A DNA stretch of 64,000 nt, from positions 390,477-454,476 of the forward strand of contig NZ_WPNZ01000005.1 of assembly GCF_009755605.1 (NCBI RefSeq), read 5' to 3'. This document shows positions 14,970-26,275 of this stretch, piece by piece. The position numbers were made by a program, and so were the translations under genes. Below the pieces are notes generated by a model. It was not told the origin of the DNA and did no database searches. It was given only the letters and a program-made list of their open reading frames with translations. This stretch comes from Streptomyces typhae (GTDB lineage Bacteria > Actinomycetota > Actinomycetes > Streptomycetales > Streptomycetaceae). Position 1 is the stretch's first letter; every line of letters begins with the position of its first letter.

Positions 14970-17087
14970 CTACTTCGGGTCGGGGTTCGCCACGGAATTG
15001 TCATGCCCGCCGTGCCCCGCGTGCGGGCTGAGGGCGGTCACTTCGCGCGGCTGGACGATGAACGGCCGCATCATGTGGGCGTCCTCGTGCTCCAGTACGT
15101 GGCAGTGGTAGACGAACCGCCCCGAGCCGCCGGTGAACTGTCCGACGACCGAGACGCGTTGCTCGCCGTAGGCCTGGACGGTGTCCTTCCAGCCCTCCTC
15201 GTGCACGCCGACCGGCAGCTTGCGCAGGGGGGCCACCGGTGTGACGGTCCCGCCCAGGGACGGGTCGAACCCCCGGATGTCGAAGGCGTCGCGGCTGATG
15301 ACCTGGAAGGACGTCAGATGGATGTGCATGGGGTGCATCGGCGTGGCGGCGGCCATGGGCAGGTTGATCACGTTGGGTGCCAGGTTGAGGAACTCCCACT
15401 GCTCCCAGGCGTCCGACTCCACCGTGAACCCCGGGGTGTCGTCGAAGGTGCGGGCGATCCGCTCGTACGCCCGTATCCTGCCCGACGCGTTCGCTATCTC
15501 GATGATCCCGTCGCGGGCCTCGCCCACACGCTTCGTCTCGCGCATCTCCCAGATCTCCGGGTGCCCCCCGCCGCCCTTGGTCCCGGGCGGGGTCAGGACC
15601 ACCAGGCGGTGGCCGTGGTGCGGGATGTTCTCGTGGGTGATGCGGCGGAAGGACGGCGAGAGGACCGCCGGCAGCAGGAACGGATCGTACTCGCGCTGCG
15701 GGCGGACCCGGAACTGCAGGACGTGTGGGAACGGCAGCCCGCTGCCCGGATCGGGCTTCCCCGGAGCGACCTTGTCCGTGGTGTTGACGAGGCGCAGCCT
15801 GCGGCCGCGGAACCGGGAGAAGTCGATCAGCAGGTCCACGCGCTCGGCGGGCGCGAGCGCCAGCGGACCGTCGACGGCGACCGGCCGGGGCAGGAGTCCG
15901 GCGTCCGTGCCGATCTGCTTGACCGCCCCGGTGACCGTCTCGCCGGTCGCCTCGTCGATGAGCGCGAGGCGGTACACCCGGGCGTTGGAGGCGTTGAGGA
16001 CACGGAAGCGGTACCAGCGCGCCGCGACCTCCAGATGCGGCCAGACGGCCCCGTTGACCAGCGTGTACGGGCCGCTGAAGGGCAGGGTGACGTTCTTGCC
16101 GTGCTCGTCCCGCTGGATGATCTCCGTCTTGTGCAGCAGCCGGCCCGACAGCCGGCCCTCCCCGTCGGTGTCGAGGTTGCGGTCGGCGATCATCAGCGGG
16201 ACCTCGTACGCCCCGCTCGGGAGCGCCAGCGCGTCCTCCTCGACGTCCCGTACGAGGTACATTCCCGCGAGGCCGCTCTGTACGTTGAAACGCGTGATGT
16301 GCATGGCGTGGTCGTGGTACCAGAGGCCGCAGGCCCGCTGGTCGTTCGGGTACGAGGCGTACTGCGCCTCGTTGCGGGAGGTGCCGTTCTCCGGCCACCC
16401 GTCGTTGTCCGCGCCGGTGACCGCGCCGTGCAGATGCGTCACCGACCACGGCGGCAGCGCGGAGACGCCCTTGACCTCCTCGGCGCCCGCTTCCGTCCTG
16501 CCGGGACGGTTGGACGCGGGCGGCTGTTCCATCGGTACCTCGTAGGCGAGGACCGGGTAGTCGCCCTTGGCGATGTGATTGCGCCAGACGACCGTCAACG
16601 GCCTGCCCCGGCGTACCTCGATGGTGGGGCCCGGGACGTGTCCTTCGTACCCCCAGGCGCGGGTGGGCGGCAGTTGGGAGTGGAGCTGGACCCAGGTCTC
16701 GCGCAGATGCACGGTGAGTTCCCCGGCGCCCGTGGTCGCCCCCTCCTTCGTCGTGACCGTCCCGCGGTGCGGTCGCAGGACCGGCGGGATCGGCAACGGA
16801 TCAAGATGCGGTACCAGTTCCACGGGCCCGGTTTCGACGGCACCCGTGCCACCCGTGCCACCCGTGACACCCGTGCCGCGCCCGCTGGCACTCTCGCCAC
16901 CGGCTGCGGCCTCGCCGCTGGCTCCAGCTCCATCTCCAGCTCCGGATCCGGTTCCGGCTTCGCTCCCGGATACGGCTCCGACGCCGGCTTCGGTTCCGGT
17001 TCCGGTTCCGGTTCCATCTTCAGTTCCGGTTCCGTCGCCGGTGTCCGGCGGACTACCGGCACTCTGATCGATTTCGGACACGTTCAT
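14970..17087 (-). CDS. Multicopper oxidase (CotA / phenoxazinone-synthase group)
   Basis: About 705 aa from ATG 17087 (a GTG at 17081, better spaced behind GGGGG, is an alternative). All four copper motifs are visible in order: HLHGAVTGADNDGWPE, WYHDHAMHITRF, HPMHIHLTSFQV and FVYHCHVLEHEDAHMMRPF, the last containing the HCHxxxHE...M type-1 site with Met axial ligand. The family oxidises phenols and aminophenols and passes electrons to O2. The first 90 residues are a low-complexity Gly/Ser/Thr/Glu-rich tail and no signal peptide is seen, so it is probably cytoplasmic, like CotA and PhsA rather than secreted laccases. It is co-directional with the PKS operon but 290 nt away with an inverted repeat between, so membership in the cluster is uncertain. 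Confidence 0.9.
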   Translation of the reverse strand: MNVSEIDQSAGSPPDTGDGTGTEDGTGTGTGTEAGVGAVSGSEAGTGSGAGDGAGASGEAAAGGESASGRGTGVTGGTGGTGAVETGPVELVPHLDPLPIPPVLRPHRGTVTTKEGATTGAGELTVHLRETWVQLHSQLPPTRAWGYEGHVPGPTIEVRRGRPLTVVWRNHIAKGDYPVLAYEVPMEQPPASNRPGRTEAGAEEVKGVSALPPWSVTHLHGAVTGADNDGWPENGTSRNEAQYASYPNDQRACGLWYHDHAMHITRFNVQSGLAGMYLVRDVEEDALALPSGAYEVPLMIADRNLDTDGEGRLSGRLLHKTEIIQRDEHGKNVTLPFSGPYTLVNGAVWPHLEVAARWYRFRVLNASNARVYRLALIDEATGETVTGAVKQIGTDAGLLPRPVAVDGPLALAPAERVDLLIDFSRFRGRRLRLVNTTDKVAPGKPDPGSGLPFPHVLQFRVRPQREYDPFLLPAVLSPSFRRITHENIPHHGHRLVVLTPPGTKGGGGHPEIWEMRETKRVGEARDGIIEIANASGRIRAYERIARTFDDTPGFTVESDAWEQWEFLNLAPNVINLPMAAATPMHPMHIHLTSFQVISRDAFDIRGFDPSLGGTVTPVAPLRKLPVGVHEEGWKDTVQAYGEQRVSVVGQFTGGSGRFVYHCHVLEHEDAHMMRPFIVQPREVTALSPHAGHGGHDNSVANPDPK

Positions 17088-17441
17088 CCCCCGTTTCGGC
17101 TGACGCCGCCACCTTCCTCTTGAACAGGTGGTCTGCAAGCGGCAGTTCTGCTGGGAGGACCGCGCATGGCTCGGAGTAGTTCCTACCGGCACCCACTACA
17201 CGCCAACATCACCCGTACGGGTTGAGGGCCCGAACTGGTGCTCTCCCGGTGGGATCGGCATGTGCTTGCCATCACTCATGGTGACGACGGGACGGGCGGC
17301 ACGCGATTCTGTCTTGTTCACCGGGGTGATGGATGACGACCACCTGTCGAGGAGGGATTGATTCCGGGCAGAGGGGTGGGCGCGGTGTGCCGCCTGGCCG
17401 CTTCTGCCCCGTGACTCTTGACCGCGCACCGCCGCCCGCTA
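17088..17441. other. Divergent intergenic region without a gene
   Basis: About 380 nt lie between the multicopper oxidase and the AA10 oxygenase start. I see no plausible ORF and only the DasR-like half-match described next; promoters for both divergent genes must lie here. Confidence 0.6.
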
Positions 17442-17453
17442 TGGTCCGGTCCA
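17442..17453. promoter_or_regulatory. Degenerate DasR-type site
   Basis: TGGTCCGGTCCA matches 9 of 12 positions of the known dre core TGGTCTAGACCA. It sits just upstream of the AA10 gene. The better site at 47889 upstream of the second AA10 gene makes the match more credible. Confidence 0.4.
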
Positions 17454-17471
17454 ATAAGGGAAGGGGTTGTC

Positions 17472-18011
17472 ATGCCCGCGAAAAAACCTACGAAGAAGGC
17501 CGCCAGAAGGGCGGTGGCCACCGCCTTGGTCCTGGGCCTCGCGCCACTCATTGTCATGAGCCTCCCTGCCACCCCCGCGCAGGCACACGGCTGGGTCACC
17601 TCGCCCGCAAGCCGCCAGGACCAGTGCTTCAACGGAAGTGTGGAGTGCGGCCCCATCAAGTGGGAGCCCGATGCCGTGGAAGGCCCCAAGGGCCTGAGGA
17701 GTTGCAGTGGCGGCAACGCCCAGTTCGCGGATCTGGACGACGACGGCAAGGGCTGGGCCGTCCACGACGTCGCCAGTTCGACCACGTTCACGTGGCGGTT
17801 GACCGCCCAGCACAGCACGAGCACCTGGCAGTACTTCGTCGGTTCCCGGAAGGTCGCGGAGTTCGACCAGGGCGGGGGACAACCACCTCAGTTCGTCCGC
17901 CACAAGGTCGACTTCGGGAACATCAGTGGCGGGCAGAAGGTTCTGGCGGTGTGGAACATCGCAGACACGGCGAATGCGTTCTATGCCTGTATCGACGTGA
18001 ACATCCGTTGA
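17472..18011 (+). CDS. Secreted lytic polysaccharide monooxygenase, AA10
   Basis: 179 aa. The ATG is preceded by AAGGGG. A twin-Arg-containing, hydrophobic signal peptide ends ATPAQA and cleavage gives mature N-terminal HGWVTSPASR, so His1 forms the copper histidine brace. Four or more Cys (FNGSVECG, LRSCSG, FYACIDV) and the C-terminal WNIADTANAFYACID match small single-domain AA10 enzymes that oxidatively cleave chitin or cellulose. There is no carbohydrate-binding module. A homologous but distinct AA10 gene lies at 47169-47765. Confidence 0.95.
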   Translation: MPAKKPTKKAARRAVATALVLGLAPLIVMSLPATPAQAHGWVTSPASRQDQCFNGSVECGPIKWEPDAVEGPKGLRSCSGGNAQFADLDDDGKGWAVHDVASSTTFTWRLTAQHSTSTWQYFVGSRKVAEFDQGGGQPPQFVRHKVDFGNISGGQKVLAVWNIADTANAFYACIDVNIR

Positions 18012-18049
18012 GTGTTCCCGGTACCCGATCGGCAAGCCTCAAGGGGGCA

Positions 18050-19042
18050 GTGGCCGAGCCGGACTCCGCTCCGCCGTCGGGGACGCGCCGGGGAAGCGGC
18101 TGGTACCGGGGAGACTGCCATGTGCACTCCACGGTGTCGAGCGGCGGGGAGCTGACGCCGGGACAACTGGTGGCCGACGGCCGCGCGGCAGGGCTCGACT
18201 TCCTCGCGGCCACCGAGCACAACACGTCCGGGACACATGACGTATGGAGCCGACAGGCCGACGACGACCTGCTGGTGATCCTCGGCCAGGAGGTGGTCAC
18301 CCGGACAGGGCACTGGCTCGCGGTGGGACTGCCTCCCGGGCACGTCGTCGACTGGCGCTACGGAGTGGGCGACGAAGCCATCGACCGGCGTCTGGACGAG
18401 GTGCACCGGGCCGGGGGGCTCTGCGTCGCGGCTCACCCGCACGCGCCGTACCCCTCCGGCACGTTCATGTACCCGTACCAGGGATTCGATGTGGTCGAGG
18501 TGTGGAACGGGCCGTGGAGTTCGCATGTGCCGTGGCAGGCGGACAACGAGGCGGCGCTGGCCGAGTGGGGGCGGAGCCTGGCTGCGGGCATCGGCCACGG
18601 AGGGTGGCGGCCGGCCATGGGCAACAGTGACACCCACCTCAAGGGGCAGATCGGTGTCCCGCACACCGTCGTGGCGGCCGAGGGCCTGAGTGCCGAACAC
18701 ATCCTCGCCGGGGTCCGCGCGGGCCGGACCTGGATCGCGGGATCAGCGGCTGTCGAGCTGGAGTTCACGGTCTCCGCCGGTGGTCGGAGCGCCGGGATCG
18801 GCGACCGTTTGGAGGCCGGTGCCGCGCCGGTCGTAGCGCGCGTGCACATACGCGGGGTGCCGTCGGGAACAGCCAGCTTCCACACCGAACGAGGCAAGGT
18901 GCACCAGGAGTCGTTGACGCGCACGGGAGCGGATGTCCTGGAGTGGCGCACCAGCGCGGCGGACGCGTCGTTCGTCCGGATCGAAGTACGCCGTCCCGAC
19001 GGGCACATGGCCGTGCTCAGCAATCCGATCATTCTGATGTGA
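18050..19042 (+). CDS. PHP-domain metallohydrolase (CehA/McbA family)
   Basis: About 330 aa. The metal motifs of the PHP superfamily are clear: GDCHVHSTVSSGGE, ATEHNT, AAHPHAPYPSG and MGNSDTH. CehA/McbA-family members hydrolyse phosphoesters or carbamate-like esters using bound metal ions. I chose GTG 18050, behind AAGGGGG, although the spacing is tight; a TTG at 18008 that overlaps the AA10 stop is the alternative. No signal peptide is visible, unlike the AA10 protein upstream. The C-terminal third looks like a beta domain (VARVHIRGVPSG). The gene is close behind the AA10 gene and may be cotranscribed. The substrate is unknown. Confidence 0.85.
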   Translation: MAEPDSAPPSGTRRGSGWYRGDCHVHSTVSSGGELTPGQLVADGRAAGLDFLAATEHNTSGTHDVWSRQADDDLLVILGQEVVTRTGHWLAVGLPPGHVVDWRYGVGDEAIDRRLDEVHRAGGLCVAAHPHAPYPSGTFMYPYQGFDVVEVWNGPWSSHVPWQADNEAALAEWGRSLAAGIGHGGWRPAMGNSDTHLKGQIGVPHTVVAAEGLSAEHILAGVRAGRTWIAGSAAVELEFTVSAGGRSAGIGDRLEAGAAPVVARVHIRGVPSGTASFHTERGKVHQESLTRTGADVLEWRTSAADASFVRIEVRRPDGHMAVLSNPIILM

Positions 19043-19058
19043 GCGGAACGGAAAGGAG

Positions 19059-19108
19059 CGACGAGGGCGGGCCGCACGTACCGGGCGACGAGGGCGGGCC
19101 GCACGTAC
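19059..19108. repeat. Two copies of a 26-bp tandem repeat
   Basis: A 24-base core beginning GCGACGAGGGCGGGCCGCAC occurs at 19059 and again at 19085, in the short gap between the PHP gene and the glycosylase-like gene. Confidence 0.7.
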
Positions 19109-20292
19109 GGAGCGGAGGGAGGAGGCCGAACGTACGGAGCAGTAAGAATGGCATGATCCGGCCATGAGCCTCACGACGCGACAGCTCACCCTGGCCACCT
19201 TGGACCGTCAGCTCCTGCTGGAACGCCGACGCCTCGAAGTGGCGGAGGCGGTCCGTCAGGTGTGCGCTCTGCAGGCGCAGACCCCGGCGTCACCGTACGT
19301 GGCCCTGTGGAACCGCGTACGGGACTTCGTGCCCGCGGACCTCGACGCGGCGTTCGCCGACGGCCGGATCGTGAAGGCGACCCTGATGCGGATCACGCTG
19401 CACGCCGTTCATGCCGACGACTACGGTCCCTACCGTGCCGCCCTGCTGACCGCTCTGCGGACGTCGCGGCTTGCCGACCGCCGTTTCCTCGCGACAGGAC
19501 TGACTCCCGCGGACGCCGACGGGCTGCTCCCGGAGCTCGCCGGATTCCTGGCGCGGCCCCGCACGGGCGCGGAGGTGGAGAGCGAGGTCACGGGACGGTT
19601 CGGGGAACACGCGCACCGGCTGTGGTGGGCGCTGCGCGCGTACGCGCCCGTGCGGCACGCGCCGGTCGGCGGCCCGTGGTCGTTCACCCTGCCGAACTCC
19701 TACGTCGGCTCGTCGGCGGCCCCCGTGCCCCTGCCGGAGGAAGCGGACACCGGTGTCCAGTGGCTGCTGCGCTCCTATCTGCGGGCGTTCGGTCCCGCGA
19801 CCGCCCAGGACTTCGCCCGCTTCACCCGGCTGGGGCGTCCTGCCGCGACCCGGGCGCTACAGGAACTCGGCGACCAGGTGGTACGCGTGACCGGCCCGGA
19901 CGACACCACGCTGTTCGACCTGGCGGACGCCACCGTGCCCGCCGAGGACACCCCGGTGCCGCCGAGGCTGCTGCCCATGTGGGACAGCTCCCTCCTGGCC
20001 CACACCGTCCCCGGCCGGTTCATGCCCCAGGAGTACCGGCCGCTGGTCGTCCGGCGCAACGGCGACGTGCTGCCCTGTCTCCTCGTCGACGGGCGGGTCG
20101 CGGGGGTCTGGCGCACCACTGACGACGGCCTTGAACTGACCGCCTTCCGCAAGCTCGCCAAGGCCGAGTGGCAAGGCCTGACGGAGGAAGCGGAGAAACT
20201 GTCGGTGCTGCTCGCCGACCGGGAGCCGACTGTCTACCGGCGCTACCGGCACTGGTGGGAGAAGGGGTTCCCCCATGCCGAGAGAGTGACCG

Positions 20293-22264
<1,972 letters not shown>

Positions 22265-22330
22265 ACAGCAGCGGGCAGCAGCGGGCAGCAGCGTGCAGCA
22301 GGGCGCGGCAGTGGGCAGCGGCGGGAAGTG
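22265..22330. repeat. Short GCAGCAGCGG-type repeats
   Basis: About seven imperfect units of 8-9 bp containing GCAGC follow the enolase stop. No function is apparent. Confidence 0.5.
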
Positions 22331-22395
22331 CCACCGGGCATCGACGTCAGGGTTTGACGAGCGGCGTTGTCAGTGGCAGCTGGAAAGCTGAAGGT

Positions 22396-22686
22396 ATGAA
22401 CGGCGATGAGCAACTGCTGCGCGGCCGGGTGTACGGCCGTGACCACGACGACCCCGGCCCGCTGGCGGACCGGACGTATGCCGCGCTGACGGGCGGCCCG
22501 CTGGACGGACTGCTGCTGCACATCACGGGCTGGCTGCCGGAGGACATCGACGAGGGCGTCGCCCTCCCGACCGAGCTGGGCCGGTTCCCCGGCGGCCGGT
22601 CGCTGTACGGGCCGCGGCCCGACGAACCCCGCAGACCGGGTCCGGGCGTGATCTGCCGTTTCCACTACTCCGGCGACGTGCCCTGA
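22396..22686 (+). CDS. Small hypothetical protein, 96 aa
   Basis: It begins MNGDEQLLRGRVYGRD and ends CRFHYSGDVP. Codon use is typical of the region and the ORF is preceded by GGAAAG, so I regard it as real. The central segment ALTGGPLDGLLLHITGW and the terminal FHYSGD suggest a small soluble alpha/beta protein, but I do not recognise a family. Its 3' end overlaps the convergent thioesterase gene by 22 nt. Confidence 0.6.
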   Translation: MNGDEQLLRGRVYGRDHDDPGPLADRTYAALTGGPLDGLLLHITGWLPEDIDEGVALPTELGRFPGGRSLYGPRPDEPRRPGPGVICRFHYSGDVP

Positions 22687-23111
22687 CCCGTGCGGGCCTG
22701 CGCCCCGCTCCCCGCACCGCGGCCACCACCGGCCAACCCGGCACGAAGGTGGTCCGGCCACGGAGCCGGGCGCCCGGCACCGTCGATGTGCACCACCGTG
22801 TGCCTGCCGCTGACACACGTCTCGCCCTCGCTGACCACCGTCCAGACGAAGGTGACGCTGCTGGTGCCCACGCGTTCGATGCCGAGACGCAGCTCGAACC
22901 GCTGGCCGAAGCGCAACGGCCGGTGGTACGTGGCCCTGGTCGAGCGCCGGGGAAAGGAACGCGCCTCCTCGGGCTGCCAGCCGAGCGTACGGAGATAGGT
23001 GTGCTCGGCGGCTTCTGCCCAGCGGCACACCACCGACCAGTGGATACGGCCTCCGGCGTCCGTGTCCGCCCAGACGACGTGCTGATGGTCAACGTGCACC
23101 GGCTCGATCAT
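22665..23111 (-). CDS. Hotdog-fold acyl-CoA/ACP thioesterase (4HBT type)
   Basis: 148 aa. VVWADTDAGGRIHWSVVCRWAEAAEH has the 4-hydroxybenzoyl-CoA thioesterase active-site layout (D-T-D-x-x-G, then the helix), and FGQRFELRLGIERVGTSSVTF is the typical central strand pair. These enzymes release acyl groups from CoA or ACP. The ATG at 23111 overlaps the end of the anthranilate synthase gene by 23 nt, so it is the last gene of the long operon, a plausible position for product release. The last 25 residues are Gly/Ala-rich and probably disordered. Confidence 0.85.
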   Translation of the reverse strand: MIEPVHVDHQHVVWADTDAGGRIHWSVVCRWAEAAEHTYLRTLGWQPEEARSFPRRSTRATYHRPLRFGQRFELRLGIERVGTSSVTFVWTVVSEGETCVSGRHTVVHIDGAGRPAPWPDHLRAGLAGGGRGAGSGAQARTGQGTSPE

Positions 23112-25383
23112 CGATCGCCGCCCAATCCCTCTCGGAGTCGGCCGAGTTCAGCGCGGAGGCGCTGCGGGCGGCACCCTGCGCTGCGGCACGCGTCCGCTCC
23201 CGGCACAGTTCGAGCACCCTGGCGATGATCCGGTGGCCGGTCCGGCCGGACGCGGTGAGGATCGACTCCGGATGGAACTGCAGCGCCCAGCGGCCCGCCG
23301 CCGGATCCTCGATCGCCATCGTCACCCTGTCGGACGTCGCTGCCGTCACCGTGAATCCGCCGTGGACCTCGTCGGGCGGCGCGTACAGCGAGTGGTACCG
23401 CCCGGCGGTGAACTCCGGACCGAGCCCGTCGAGGAGGGTGCCGCCGGACACCCGGACGAGGCCCGGCTTGCCGTGCTCGGGTTCGGGCAGGATCGCCAGG
23501 CGGCCGCCCGCGTGCTCCACCATCGCCTGCAGCCCCAGGCACACCCCGAACACCGGCAGCCCCCGCCCGTACACCTCGTCGAGCAGTGCGGCGCACGCGA
23601 AGTCCGACGGCAGCCCCGGCCCCGGCGAAAGGACCACCAGATCCGGCCCGTACTCGTCGAGGAGCGCGGGCGGGAACCCGTACCGCAGCGTGATCACCTC
23701 GGCGCCCTCCTGCCGGAAGTAGTCGCCCAGCGTGTGGACGAACGAGTCCTGGTGGTCGACCAGGAGCACCCGCGGCGCGGTGGCTCCCGCGGCGTCGGAC
23801 CCCTTGCCCTCCCGGAGAGCGGCGGCGCCCGTCGGGTGCGATGCGGTGGCGGCGTCCGGCTCGTGCCCGGGGGCGGGACCCTGCGGGGAGGCCGCCTCCG
23901 CGAGCGTCTCCAGCAGAGCGCGGGCCTTGATGTGGGTTTCCTGCTCCTCGGCCTCCGCCACCGAGTCGTACAGCAGCGTCGCGCCGGTCCGCACCGCGGC
24001 GATACCGCCGGTGATGTGCGCGGTCCGCAGCGTGAGGCCGGTGTTCATCGAACCGTCGAAACCGATCTTCCCGACGGCGCCGCCGTACCACTGCCGAGGC
24101 GTGTCCTCGTGGTTCTCGATGAACTGCATCGCCCAGGCCTTGGGCGCCCCGGTCACGGTGACCGCCCACATATGGGTGAGGAACGCGTCCAGCGCGTCGA
24201 ACTCCGGCCGCAACCGGCCCTCGATGTGGTCCACGGTGTGGATGAGGCGGCTGTACATCTCGATCTGCCGCCGCCCGAGCACCCGCACCGATCCCGGCAC
24301 GCACACCCGGGCCTTGTCGTTGCGGTCCACGTCGGTGCACATGGTCAGCTCGGACTCCTCCTTCGCCGACCCGAGGAGCTCGGCGATGTTCGCCGCGTCC
24401 TCCAGCGGGCCCTCGCCACGCCTGATGGTGCCCGCGATCGGGCACGTCTCCACCCGGTCGCCCGTCACCCGCACGTACATCTCCGGTGACGCACCGACCA
24501 GGAACTCCCCGGCTCCCAGGTTGAACAGGAACTCATAGGGGGCGGGGTTGCGGCGGCGCAGCAACCCGTAGAAGGCGGCCGGTGAGGGGCACCGGCCGTG
24601 GAACGTGTGGCTGGGCACCACCTCGAACAGCTCGCCCCGGGCGAACCGCTGCCGTGCCTGCTCGACGAGTCGCGCGTACACCCCGGGCCGAGGACCGTCC
24701 AGCTCGGGACGGAGCTCGTCACTCCCGGGCCGAGTGCCGTCGTGCAGGAAACACGGCGGTGCTGTGCCCGGACGCGCCGGTCCGGTACCGCGCCGCAGGC
24801 CCGCCGTGGAGACGCCGTCCACCTCGAACTCGTACGCGTACCGGCTCGACACCTCCCGCTTGCGGTCCACCACCCAGATCTCGTCCGGCAGATGGAGGAC
24901 CAGGTCCCGTTGCGTCTCCGGCCGGTGCAGGCGCCGGCGCAGCGGCTCGAACTGGAACGCCAGGTCGTACCCGAACGCGCCGTACAGGCCGAGATGCGGA
25001 TCGTCGGTCCGGAACGCCGCCACGATCTCGCGCAGCGCGCTGAACACGGTCGGCCGCCGTGTCCGTTCTTCCTCGGGGACCATACGGTCCGGTTCCGGTA
25101 CGACGACGGAGTGCTCGCCCGTCGGCCGGCCTGCCCGTCGCATGGCCGTGAGGACCACGGGCAGGATCAGGCGGCCGCGCTCGTTCAAGGCGCGTGCGGT
25201 GAGGCGCCGTCCGACGGCGACGATCTCGACGGGCGGGTCGACATAGGCCATGGCCCAGCGGCTGTACCGTCCCGGGTACTCCATCCCGGAACTGAGCACG
25301 CCGCCGCGCCGGAAGTCGACGAGGCCGGCGATCCGCTCGAGGTCGGCGGGGTCGAACGGCGTCACCGTGCAAGTGGTGTCCAT
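23089..25383 (-). CDS. trpEG: Fused anthranilate synthase (TrpE-TrpG type)
   Basis: 764 aa from ATG 25383 behind GGGAGGA. Residues 1-510 are the chorismate-binding part (FARGELFEVVPSHTF, LVGASPEMYVRVTGD, CPIAGTIRRGEG, ELTMCTDVDRNDKARVC, AVTVTGAPKAWAMQ). Residues 560-740 are a class I glutamine amidotransferase (VLLVDHQDSFVHTL, LSPGPGLPSDF, VFGVCLGLQAM with the catalytic Cys, FHPESILT). The reaction is chorismate plus glutamine to anthranilate. Fused forms in Streptomyces usually serve secondary metabolism; PhzE (making ADIC) has the same architecture, so ADIC as product cannot be fully excluded, but no phzD is present. It lies in the operon with anthranilate-type CoA enzymes, so it probably supplies their substrate. 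Confidence 0.93.
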   Translation of the reverse strand: MDTTCTVTPFDPADLERIAGLVDFRRGGVLSSGMEYPGRYSRWAMAYVDPPVEIVAVGRRLTARALNERGRLILPVVLTAMRRAGRPTGEHSVVVPEPDRMVPEEERTRRPTVFSALREIVAAFRTDDPHLGLYGAFGYDLAFQFEPLRRRLHRPETQRDLVLHLPDEIWVVDRKREVSSRYAYEFEVDGVSTAGLRRGTGPARPGTAPPCFLHDGTRPGSDELRPELDGPRPGVYARLVEQARQRFARGELFEVVPSHTFHGRCPSPAAFYGLLRRRNPAPYEFLFNLGAGEFLVGASPEMYVRVTGDRVETCPIAGTIRRGEGPLEDAANIAELLGSAKEESELTMCTDVDRNDKARVCVPGSVRVLGRRQIEMYSRLIHTVDHIEGRLRPEFDALDAFLTHMWAVTVTGAPKAWAMQFIENHEDTPRQWYGGAVGKIGFDGSMNTGLTLRTAHITGGIAAVRTGATLLYDSVAEAEEQETHIKARALLETLAEAASPQGPAPGHEPDAATASHPTGAAALREGKGSDAAGATAPRVLLVDHQDSFVHTLGDYFRQEGAEVITLRYGFPPALLDEYGPDLVVLSPGPGLPSDFACAALLDEVYGRGLPVFGVCLGLQAMVEHAGGRLAILPEPEHGKPGLVRVSGGTLLDGLGPEFTAGRYHSLYAPPDEVHGGFTVTAATSDRVTMAIEDPAAGRWALQFHPESILTASGRTGHRIIARVLELCRERTRAAAQGAARSASALNSADSERDWAAIDDRAGAR

Positions 25384-25414
25384 GGTCGTCCTCCCGGTTC
25401 CGAACATGGCGCTT

Positions 25415-25515
25415 TCACGGAATCACGGATCGCGGATCACGGATCACGGATCACGATCACGGATCACGAACGCGGATCGCGGATCGCGAACGCGGATCAC
25501 GGGATCACGGGATCA
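25415..25515. repeat. GGATCACG / GGATCGCG microsatellite-like array
   Basis: A dozen or so imperfect 7-10-bp units built on CGGATCAC fill the gap between FabG and trpEG. This length polymorphism-prone spacer breaks the otherwise tight operon. No ORF is seen. Confidence 0.85.
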
Positions 25516-25528
25516 GGGGGCCAGGGGG

Positions 25529-26275
25529 TCAGGGCGAGAAGCCGCCGTCGATTCCGAGGACCTGGCCCGTGATGTAGGCGGCGCGCCCGGAGATCAGGAA
25601 GGACACCAGGTCGGCGACCTCGTCGGGGGTTCCGGGGCGGCGGAGCGGGATTCTTCTGACCTGTTCCTTGAGCTTATCCTCGCCGAGTCCATCGGTCATG
25701 TCCGTCGTGATCAGGCCGGGCGCGACACAGTTGGCCCGTACGCCGAACCGGCCGAGCTCCCTCGCGATGGACTTGGTGAAGCCGATGATCCCGGCCTTCG
25801 ACGCCGCGTAGTTCGACTGGCCGACGTTGCCGTGGATGCCCGCCACGGAGGAGAGGGTCACGATGGCTCCGCTGCCGTGCCGCATCAACGACCGCGCCGC
25901 GGCACGGCAGATGTGATAGGTGCCGTCGAGATTCGTACGGAGCACCGTGTCCCACTCGTCGTCGGCCATCCCGGCGAGCGGCCGGTCCCGTACGACACCG
26001 GCGTTGGCCACCACCGCGGCCAGCGGGCCGAGTTCGGCCTCCGTCTCCGACACGAGTTCCGCGGCCCGGCCCGCGACCGAGACGTCGGTCTTGCGGGCGA
26101 GCACCCGCGCACCGGCGCGGCGCGCCTCGGCCGCCACCTCATCGGCCCGCTCCGGCCTGGAGAGACAGCAGAACGCCACGTCGAAGCCGTCGGCCGCCAG
26201 ACGCAGTACGGTGGCCCGACCGATGCCGCGCGATCCGCCCGTCACCACCGCCACGGGCCTGCCCCCGTCGGTCAT
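25529..26275 (-). CDS. 3-oxoacyl-ACP reductase, FabG-type SDR
   Basis: 248 aa. NADPH motif VVTGGSRGIGRATVLRL, NAG motif VVANAGVVRD, catalytic Ser in TLSSVAGIHGNVGQ and YAASK, then APGLITTDMT and a GQVLGIDGG C-terminus: a complete FabG. It reduces beta-ketoacyl-ACP. Its ATG overlaps the stop of the ACP gene, so it is cotranslated with ACP and enoyl reductase. This is the expected ketoreductase of the reducing type II PKS in this operon. A duplicate fatty-acid FabG is the alternative, but the context argues against it. Confidence 0.92.
   Translation of the reverse strand: MTDGGRPVAVVTGGSRGIGRATVLRLAADGFDVAFCCLSRPERADEVAAEARRAGARVLARKTDVSVAGRAAELVSETEAELGPLAAVVANAGVVRDRPLAGMADDEWDTVLRTNLDGTYHICRAAARSLMRHGSGAIVTLSSVAGIHGNVGQSNYAASKAGIIGFTKSIARELGRFGVRANCVAPGLITTDMTDGLGEDKLKEQVRRIPLRRPGTPDEVADLVSFLISGRAAYITGQVLGIDGGFSP

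Noticed and set aside
17333..18049. Long N-terminal extension of the PHP metallohydrolase
   Set aside because: It overlaps the AA10 gene out of frame and has no conserved sequence.
23089..25383. Phenazine pathway (PhzE)
   Set aside because: No phzD, phzF or phzG homologues are in the window and aryl-CoA genes are; anthranilate synthase is the simpler reading.
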